Shown here piece after piece: positions 25,648 through 31,805 of a stretch of DNA of 31,805 bases. The notes beneath the pieces are model-generated. The model saw only the letters and a program-made list of their open reading frames with translations, made no database searches and was not told the origin of the DNA. How positions within the stretch are numbered: the first letter of the stretch is position 1; each line of letters opens with the position of its first letter. The stretch is from JBBIII01 sp037446575. GTDB lineage: Bacteria; Bacteroidota; Ignavibacteria; UBA10030. A program made the translations under genes and the position numbers. Where the stretch lies: positions 1 through 31,805 of the forward strand of contig JBBIII010000021.1 in assembly GCA_037446575.1 (NCBI GenBank), written 5' to 3'.

Positions 25648-28203
25648 TTATTTCAGTAATAACATCTTCTTAACTTGATTAAATTCTCCTGCTTCAAGTT
25701 TATAGAAGTAGACACCAGTTGCTAATCGACTTGCATCGAAGACAACCGATTGAGGTCCTGGGTTCATTCTGCTATCCACAAGCGTAGCAACCTTTTGACC
25801 TAAAATATTATACACAACCAATTTTACATTGGAGGCTTTACCAAGCGTAAAGTTGATTGTAGTAGCAGGGTTGAACGGGTTAGGATAGTTCTGTTCGAGA
25901 GCGAATTTGTGAGGTAAATTCATATCTTCAACGTCGGTTTGAACTATTCTTTCGACCAAAGTTACTTTATCAATTTGCGCGTCAGCACCCGAAATTTTTA
26001 ACGTATGTGCGCCTTCTGTTAATAAGAATACACCTGATAATTTATCAAGCCCGGTTGAATCGGATTTGCTTTCAAGATTAAAGTTGACAGAAGCGCCTCC
26101 ATCAACTTGCAATTGTAATGCATGCGGGCCGCTATAGTTTTGATAAAATATCTGAAAGAGATAATTTGCAGTTTTTGGCGCGTTAATGTTCAGTGTAACA
26201 TTGCCATTGGATTTAAGTTCAACAGATTTGAATTTGCTTGGCACCCAAGGCGCACCTTCTGCTTTTAATGCGACAATATCAAAAGTTGCATCTGGCGCGC
26301 GTAATTCGACGGCAGGAGTCGTATTACCAGCAGGGAGTACATTTATGCCTGCAAAGTTTTGCCAGCCCCAAGAAGATTCAATTCGAATAGTATTATTACC
26401 AGCAGGAAGCGTTAAAGCTCCGGCTTGTAATATTTCGGATTGCTTAATAAGAGACCATGCCCATGCATTTTTAGGCATTCCAAATGTTGGATGTCCGGCT
26501 TCTTCGGGAGCCCAGATATATTCACCCCAATTTTTCGGATCCTTTATACTTACACTATTTACAATTATCCTTTGACCCCTCATACTATTATCACGCAGAT
26601 GTGTCCAGACATTGAGATCGTATTGGCCAGCAGTTGCAATGTTAAAATCCCATTGTATCCATCCGCCACCATCCATTTGGAAATATGAAAATCCTTGGAA
26701 CGGCTGAACAGCGGCAGTGCCACCAAGTGTTCCAAGTTCTGCTTCATATTCTGTAACAGGCACATCGGTAAAAACAGCGCCCGGCATATCTTCAATTTTC
26801 TTTATTTCAGCGGCTTTGTTTGCTTCAAACGTCGCTTTTTGAGCTGGGAACCAGTTTAAATCTCCCAATGGCAACCCATCTGTACCCGCTGTTATCAAGT
26901 TTGCAGGTGTTGAATAAGCAAAGTTTTCTGGAAGCGGCCAGGTAATTCCTGTTGCATATTCAGTAACGGCGTAATGATAATCTGCGGCTGGAGTTGCGCC
27001 TGAACGAAGTTGTGTTATATTTCTCCACATTGAATCGCGCATTGCTGCACTAACAGGGTAAGCTGTAAAGTTGGGTCTTTCTGATAACCACGTGGTATCC
27101 ACAACTTTTACTTGTTCATAAAATTTAGATACGCCATCTTCAGCTAATTTCTCTAAGAAATCTAATCTGGTAACGGGTCCGACAATGAATTGCGTACGAA
27201 TAGTATCGCCATACTTTGTGGTAAAGAACGGATCTCGCCACGATGCAAATTTTGTGAACAATATACGACGTCCGGCTTCCGTTCCATATTTTGATGGTAA
27301 TGGAGAGATTCCCCACATTCCAGCATACAACGAACGTGGATCTCTGCCTGGGTTTGAATAATCAGAATACCCTTCTCCATGCCAGAAACCATTAACTAGC
27401 AAATTGTTGGCAAAATAAGCAGTTCTAAACCAACCACCCGCCATAAAATTCCGACCGACATTGATCATTGTGTTATGATTAAAACGTAAATATTTTGCCG
27501 CGCCTCCTTCAATTTGAAGCACTGTAAATTGAATATTAAAGAATGTGTTGTTTTCAACAATAACTGTATCCTGGTCTGCCCAAATAGAGATTCCTCTTCC
27601 TTCCCATTGTTGTGTGCTCGGTTTGCCAAGTAGATTACGGAATTTATTATTCGTAAAATAAATTACGTTATCTTTACCTGTGAACGCAATCAATGCGAAG
27701 TTAGTTTGTTCGAGTACACAATTATCAAATACAAACCGCTTTCCATTTGCATCTATCTGAATCGGTTGATAATAAGTTTGGGTTCCATTATCATCTCTAC
27801 CAGTGAGCCACAAATTTTTAAGCACCATATCATGCAGACCTGTAAATATCCGCCCATCAACCGAACCTTCTTTTGAAACCATTTGAACAACTGCTGGAGC
27901 TGTTTCTAATGTGTTACCCGGAATTTCCCCAACAATTCTTAGAGGGAATCCATCATTAGCTATTCTTTGAGTTAACCAATAATAGCCGCCCCTTTTTAAT
28001 TTATAAACGCGGTTTAAATTTTTCCTTGCGCCTCCAGCAACGGTATCACCCATAACAGCGTCATATAATGAATTAACGATAAGATTATCCCCTGCGAGCC
28101 ATTCTACCGTCAATGTATCGGATTGAGCTTTTACCTGTTGTGTTGGAACAAGAGCAAATATTAGCACTAAAGCTAATAAACCAATAATGTAATTGAGCTT
28201 CAT
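25648..28203 (-). CDS. Secreted beta-helix/CBM protein with T9SS sorting domain
   Basis: An 851-residue protein of no assigned function. The signal peptide ends near residue 26 (VKAQS). Residues about 100-290 have repeated short strands with N-x-x-F/N-N-x-F patterns (VFDNCVLEQ, IYFTNNKFRN, VIVENNTFFN, LRFNHNTMIN), typical of a right-handed parallel beta-helix. Residues about 484-623 (YEAELGTLGG to FAGINVLP) form a CBM35/CBM6-like module, and 650-752 form a second beta-sandwich, possibly another CBM. The C-terminus from QNYPNPFNPATTINF is a T9SS domain. It follows the TonB receptor by 56 bases, where SusD would normally sit. It could be a surface glycan-binding protein or a lyase; no catalytic residues were identified. 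Confidence 0.8.
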   Translation of the reverse strand: MKLNYIIGLLALVLIFALVPTQQVKAQSDTLTVEWLAGDNLIVNSLYDAVMGDTVAGGARKNLNRVYKLKRGGYYWLTQRIANDGFPLRIVGEIPGNTLETAPAVVQMVSKEGSVDGRIFTGLHDMVLKNLWLTGRDDNGTQTYYQPIQIDANGKRFVFDNCVLEQTNFALIAFTGKDNVIYFTNNKFRNLLGKPSTQQWEGRGISIWADQDTVIVENNTFFNIQFTVLQIEGGAAKYLRFNHNTMINVGRNFMAGGWFRTAYFANNLLVNGFWHGEGYSDYSNPGRDPRSLYAGMWGISPLPSKYGTEAGRRILFTKFASWRDPFFTTKYGDTIRTQFIVGPVTRLDFLEKLAEDGVSKFYEQVKVVDTTWLSERPNFTAYPVSAAMRDSMWRNITQLRSGATPAADYHYAVTEYATGITWPLPENFAYSTPANLITAGTDGLPLGDLNWFPAQKATFEANKAAEIKKIEDMPGAVFTDVPVTEYEAELGTLGGTAAVQPFQGFSYFQMDGGGWIQWDFNIATAGQYDLNVWTHLRDNSMRGQRIIVNSVSIKDPKNWGEYIWAPEEAGHPTFGMPKNAWAWSLIKQSEILQAGALTLPAGNNTIRIESSWGWQNFAGINVLPAGNTTPAVELRAPDATFDIVALKAEGAPWVPSKFKSVELKSNGNVTLNINAPKTANYLFQIFYQNYSGPHALQLQVDGGASVNFNLESKSDSTGLDKLSGVFLLTEGAHTLKISGADAQIDKVTLVERIVQTDVEDMNLPHKFALEQNYPNPFNPATTINFTLGKASNVKLVVYNILGQKVATLVDSRMNPGPQSVVFDASRLATGVYFYKLEAGEFNQVKKMLLLK

Positions 28204-28259
28204 ATAAAATCCTCCAATAATAAGTGGAATTTTTGTTAATTAGTAATTAAGGTTTAAAA

Positions 28260-31250
28260 TTAAAACGTATATCTTATACCTAAATCCATAGTAAATCCAT
28301 AATATTCAAAATAACTGGGATCGGTCATTGACGCGCCTCTGTAACTATCATCTCGTCTATTATTTAAATTAGTGAAGTTGGCAAATAGCGTTATTCCCCA
28401 ACCGATTTTTTGTTGAGCAGTCATATCCCAGCGATAATATTTCCCTTGATAAGTATCAAGAACTGGATTTTGAGCGTCTATTGATGTCGTTTTATCGGTT
28501 TGGAATAAATATGACAAACGAACAGAGAAATCCTTGTAATCAAAGCCAAGCGTAGTATTTAGAATGTACGAAGGTTGATCAGGCATACGAGCTTCTCTTA
28601 CTGTATCAGTCAATGAATAACTCCTTCGTGGCGGAGGCGGGAATGTAATTGTTCGCTCATTCACTTTGTACCAATTGATATTAGTTTTTGAATATATACG
28701 TGAATAATTAATATTGAATACTAATCCTTGTAATATTGACGGTAAATACCAGAAACGTGTTTGCCATTCTAATTCAAAACCTCGGTAATATGTTATATTA
28801 CGATTATTAAGGAATGTTGATACTCGTGGTGTTGCTTGATATGTAGTTGTAGAACCAGTAGGATTGTACCAAGAAATTGGGATGTTTAATTCTGGTAAAA
28901 TTGGTACTCTTGGATATATATAGTATCTGGTCCAAAAGATTAAATCTTTAATCTCTTTATAGAACCCTGCCACAGAAAAAAGACCTATATAAGATTGAAA
29001 TACAGAGAGCGCAGCATCATAATTCTTAGACCGTGCAGGTCTAAGAGTAGAATTAGCCGCAGTTACATCTGACTGATAATTATTTATATAAGTTATCGGA
29101 GCATAATTCATATAATCGGGTCGGGTTAAAGTTTCTGTTCTCGCTAACCTAATTTTCAGCCAATCTGCCGGCTTAATTATTATATGCAAAGCAGGGAGAA
29201 CAAAGGAAAAATTTCTTGTATTAGTTATTCTTTGATAATCAACAGGCGGTAATTGTTCAAAAGCTCTATCAACCTCTCTGTAACGTTGTCCGGTGTATTT
29301 AGAAATATCCCTTTCCCACCGAACACCCGGAATAATTGTCAAATATCCTGTAATGTTTAAATTCATCATAAAATAAAGCGCACCGAGTTCTTCGGTTCCC
29401 ATATAATCACGACCTAATGAACCTATATAATATTTGAACCATTGATTAGTCTTTTGCAGAGCATTATAGACCTTCATTAACCTTTCGGGATTAAGCGAAA
29501 TACCCAACGGAAAATTTCCATCCAAAAAATCGGAACGTGAATAGTCGCTTAGAAACATCCATACTGGCATACCCAATCCTTTTACTTGAATGTTTGCTGA
29601 ATCTCGCGAGTAAATAAATCCATCGTCATACATTGAGGCAGGATACATTTCACATAATTTTTGGAGAAGGGCAGGTAAAATATTTCCCCTCATATCATTA
29701 TAGTGCATTGCATCTCTTCCAAACTGCTCCTGATCGTTATCTCTAATTAATCTTCTAAACTTACCGCCAAATTTTATATATCCATCCAAATTTTCACCTA
29801 ACTGAAATGGAACCTGAAAATTTAATTGTGCGGTTGTTTGTTCTTCTTTTCTGACAGTACTATATTTAAAAACCGATCTTAAGCCGGTTATGCTTGTGTC
29901 AACTGTTAGATAATTCGGAACATTGAATGCACTTCGAATTTGTGTGTTGCTTAAAGAGCCATTTTCTTGAGCAAATGTCCAGGCTTTATCTTCCGGATTA
30001 TTTGATTTTGAAAAGCTATGAGAAAAACTAATATCCATGTATATCCAATGATAATCTTGTTTCAATCCCACATATCCTGTAAACACCTCTGTCTTGCCTT
30101 TTCTTAATTCTAAATCATAGTAATGCCTGTTATCGTTTACATTTATTCTATTAATCCTAAATGCACCATCCGAATTGAGCTGATTGTAAAAACCATTGAT
30201 ATTTACCTTACCGTACGGAATCGATAAGTCCAATAAAAGATTTCCCCCCGATCTCTTTCTCGTCACTTTTTCTTCTCTCATTGCAATTTCTTGAACATAT
30301 ATTGTAGTCGTCCCTGGGGGTAGACGATACCCCCCTTGAAATTTATCAGCACTACGATCATAATTATCAAAATTTAATCCTGCTACAACGCCCAATAGAT
30401 TATCAAAAAATCGATTACTAACATTTGCCGAAATATTATAATTACCATAATATTTTTGCATTTGATTGTAACCGCCCTGTATAGAAATATTCGCCGCAAA
30501 TTCTTCAGGGGCTTCTTTTAATTTTAGATCGACAGTGCCGCCAATAGCATCGGCGTCCATATCTGGTGTAACGGCTTTTTTTAACTCAATGCCGTGTAGC
30601 ATATTCGACGATATGAGCGATAAATCCGCGCTACGATCCCAATCTCCAGTTGCTGGTAATGCAACACCATTTACTGTAACTAGATTATATTTGGGTGATA
30701 ATCCACGAATAGATACTTGAGTTGCTTCTCCACCATACCTATTTATTGCGACGCCCGGCAACCTGCCAATTGATTCAGCCGCATTTACATCGGGGAGTTC
30801 TTTAATTCTATCTGCCGCAACGATATTAGAAATTGTATTAGATGTAATTTGCTGGTTTATTGCCGCATCTTGCCCACGGGCTTGTGCAGTAACTATTACT
30901 TCATCCCCTATTAATGTTTGAGCCGTTAGTTGAAAGTTCTCTTCTTTAGTATCGCCTTGTACTGTTACCACTTCTCTTAGTATTTCTTGATATCCAATAT
31001 ATGATACACGGATAGTGAACACGCCTGTGGGAACAAAGCGTAATAAATAATTTCCGTTTATGTCGGTTGAGGCGCCAATACTAGTATTACGTATTACTAC
31101 ATTTGCGCCAATTAATTCATCTCCTGTTGCCTTATCTATTACTCTCCCTTTTATCGAACCTGAACCTTGCGCATTTAATATACACGGTAGTAAAATTAGA
31201 ATTGCGAATATACAAAGCGCCTTGCCCAAAAACTCTTTACCAATCCTCAT
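28260..31250 (-). CDS. TonB-dependent outer-membrane receptor with N-terminal CarboxypepD_reg-like domain
   Basis: A 996-residue outer-membrane transporter. A signal peptide (about 1-27, ending LNAQG) precedes a carboxypeptidase-regulatory-like domain (about 31-112: GSIKGRVIDKATGDELIGAN). A TonB-box-like DEVIVTAQA follows, then the plug with ELPDVNAAESIGRLPGVA, QVSIRGL and VTVNGV, and a beta-barrel ending DLGIRYTF with a terminal Phe. The ELPDVNAAESIGRLPG form matches the TIGR01782-type receptors (Xanthomonas/Caulobacter type) rather than classic SusC, which agrees with the lack of a SusD gene. It should import oligosaccharides from the locus substrate. A strong AAGGAGG lies just upstream. 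Confidence 0.93.
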   Translation of the reverse strand: MRIGKEFLGKALCIFAILILLPCILNAQGSGSIKGRVIDKATGDELIGANVVIRNTSIGASTDINGNYLLRFVPTGVFTIRVSYIGYQEILREVVTVQGDTKEENFQLTAQTLIGDEVIVTAQARGQDAAINQQITSNTISNIVAADRIKELPDVNAAESIGRLPGVAINRYGGEATQVSIRGLSPKYNLVTVNGVALPATGDWDRSADLSLISSNMLHGIELKKAVTPDMDADAIGGTVDLKLKEAPEEFAANISIQGGYNQMQKYYGNYNISANVSNRFFDNLLGVVAGLNFDNYDRSADKFQGGYRLPPGTTTIYVQEIAMREEKVTRKRSGGNLLLDLSIPYGKVNINGFYNQLNSDGAFRINRINVNDNRHYYDLELRKGKTEVFTGYVGLKQDYHWIYMDISFSHSFSKSNNPEDKAWTFAQENGSLSNTQIRSAFNVPNYLTVDTSITGLRSVFKYSTVRKEEQTTAQLNFQVPFQLGENLDGYIKFGGKFRRLIRDNDQEQFGRDAMHYNDMRGNILPALLQKLCEMYPASMYDDGFIYSRDSANIQVKGLGMPVWMFLSDYSRSDFLDGNFPLGISLNPERLMKVYNALQKTNQWFKYYIGSLGRDYMGTEELGALYFMMNLNITGYLTIIPGVRWERDISKYTGQRYREVDRAFEQLPPVDYQRITNTRNFSFVLPALHIIIKPADWLKIRLARTETLTRPDYMNYAPITYINNYQSDVTAANSTLRPARSKNYDAALSVFQSYIGLFSVAGFYKEIKDLIFWTRYYIYPRVPILPELNIPISWYNPTGSTTTYQATPRVSTFLNNRNITYYRGFELEWQTRFWYLPSILQGLVFNINYSRIYSKTNINWYKVNERTITFPPPPRRSYSLTDTVREARMPDQPSYILNTTLGFDYKDFSVRLSYLFQTDKTTSIDAQNPVLDTYQGKYYRWDMTAQQKIGWGITLFANFTNLNNRRDDSYRGASMTDPSYFEYYGFTMDLGIRYTF

Positions 31251-31254
31251 CTTT

Positions 31255-31261
31255 CCTCCTT
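31255..31261 (-). promoter_or_regulatory. Strong ribosome binding site of the TonB receptor
   Basis: AAGGAGG on the minus strand, 4 bases before the ATG at 31250. It confirms the start codon, though the spacing is short. Confidence 0.7.
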
Positions 31262-31314
31262 AACTGTTGTTTGGAAAGTTCATTAGAATTTCGTTAGATA
31301 TTTTTCTTTGTAGG

Positions 31315-31343
31315 TAAATACAGTGCATTTAAAAAATACACAA
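31315..31343 (-). promoter_or_regulatory. Candidate promoter of the TonB receptor operon
   Basis: On the minus strand TTGTGT (31338-31343) and TATTTA (31315-31320) are 17 bases apart. The same stretch carries TTTTG for a Bacteroidota-type -33 element but lacks a good TAnnTTTG. A leader of about 55 to 60 bases would follow. Confidence 0.35.
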
Positions 31344-31667
31344 AACCAACTTTTTCCTTACATAAGCAATGCCAAAAAGTAGTGCGTAAAAAACTTAAAT
31401 TATTTCAAAAAAAAGGAATATTGTTCAAAAGGATGGAGGTTTTTTTATTAAATCAATAAATCAATATTATTCTAATAAGATAAAATCTGTATGAATAAAA
31501 TAATAAACCCAATGATACATACTTTACATCTACGATTACTGCTCAAAAGTGAAAGTTTTATGGCAATAGTCAACCCTTCGAACTTTCAGGAGATTACAGC
31601 TATTGATTTTTTTAAAAATGTTACTGAATAAGCCGATTGTTTATACGAACTTATTTTTATTATTAAC

Positions 31668-31707
31668 TAAAAGAACGCTGTTTCATTCTTTTGCATATTA
31701 ACGTTCT
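31668..31707 (-). terminator. Weak terminator-like hairpin after the right-edge gene
   Basis: Nine bases after the stop of the partial T9SS gene, AGAACG and CGTTCT form a 6-bp stem with a 24-base loop, followed by TTTT. The loop is long, so this is a weak candidate. Confidence 0.3.
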
Positions 31708-31716
31708 GACTTTTTA

Positions 31717-31805
31717 CTATTTCGCTATAATAATTTTTTTTGTTTGGACTGCAACTTCTTGATTTTCAAATTTCGTAATAATCTGAGCAAAATATACTCC
31801 ACTTG
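31717..31805 (-). CDS. C-terminal end of a T9SS-sorted secreted protein (partial, runs off right edge)
   Basis: The last 28 codons of a minus-strand gene read SGVYFAQIITKFENQEVAV and end KIIIAK before TAG. This is the final part of a type A T9SS sorting domain: compare SGVYFYKLIANKFSITKRMM in the GH5 protein at 16715. The SGVYF motif and the basic end Q-T-K-K-I-I-I-A-K are characteristic. The body of the protein is outside the window, so its function cannot be known. It is upstream of the TonB operon but separated by 466 bases. Confidence 0.75.
   Translation of the reverse strand, partial: SGVYFAQIITKFENQEVAVQTKKIIIAK

Larger units (their letters stand above)
31251..31716. other. Promoter region of the polysaccharide utilisation operon (466 bp, no gene)
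   Basis: No coding sequence is supported here. It holds a ribosome site, a candidate promoter, a hairpin downstream of the right-edge gene, and a cluster of inverted repeats: GAAAGTT/AACTTTC (31551-31557, 31581-31587) and CAATAG/CTATTG (31564-31569, 31600-31605). No good sigma-54 -24/-12 element was found. Confidence 0.5.

Noticed and set aside
31360..31380. TGGCA and TTGC elements near the TonB promoter, considered as a sigma-54 site
   Set aside because: The two halves overlap (TTGGCATTGC) instead of being about 11 bases apart, so they cannot be a -24/-12 pair.

Overview
The window looks like chromosomal DNA of a low-GC, Gram-negative member of the Bacteroidota/Ignavibacteriota group. Three complete genes and one partial gene end in type IX secretion (T9SS) sorting domains with the NYPNPFNP motif, which is common in Ignavibacteria-like genomes. 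There is also a TonB-dependent receptor with an N-terminal carboxypeptidase-regulatory-like domain. The lineage is inferred from these protein styles, not from a marker gene. Every gene I can support is on the minus strand, so transcription runs from high to low coordinates. I see no rRNA, tRNA, CRISPR array or insertion sequence.

Right part (about 31.8 to 16.4 kb): the 3' end of a T9SS-sorted protein, a 466-bp promoter region, then a polysaccharide utilisation operon. In order of transcription it holds a TonB receptor, a beta-helix/CBM T9SS protein, a GH3 glycosidase, a GH5 enzyme with Ig-like and CBM modules, an exported cellobiose/mannobiose 2-epimerase-like protein, a Tat-exported GH5 lipoprotein, another T9SS GH5 with a CBM, and a broken Tat-exported glycosidase. 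A hairpin with a T-tract separates the first two genes from the enzymes. The likely substrate is a beta-mannan or glucomannan, because of the epimerase and the GH130 phosphorylase further on.

Middle (16.1 to 9.3 kb): an ABC-type solute-binding protein with no permease, a two-TM histidine kinase and a sigma-54-type response regulator lie 3 to 8 bases apart. They are followed by a GPH-family sugar:cation symporter and a GH130 phosphorylase. I read this as a sugar-sensing three-component regulator placed beside the inner-membrane uptake and cytoplasmic phosphorolysis steps. A working model is: surface GH5 enzymes cut the polymer; the TonB receptor imports oligosaccharides; GH3, the Tat GH5 and the epimerase act in the periplasm; the symporter carries disaccharide inward; GH130 releases mannose 1-phosphate.

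Left part (9.2 to 0 kb): a surface-glycan assembly cluster, which appears to have its own promoter near 9.2 kb. It starts with a triad of a small membrane protein, a NodU/CmcH-type carbamoyltransferase and a 57-residue DUF5989-like membrane protein. After about 200 bp come a Wzx-like flippase, a zinc-ribbon SAM methyltransferase, a GT4 glycosyltransferase, four GT2-type glycosyltransferases, and the start of another GT4 enzyme running off the left edge. Together they would build, decorate (carbamoyl, methyl) and export an O-antigen-like or capsular repeat unit.
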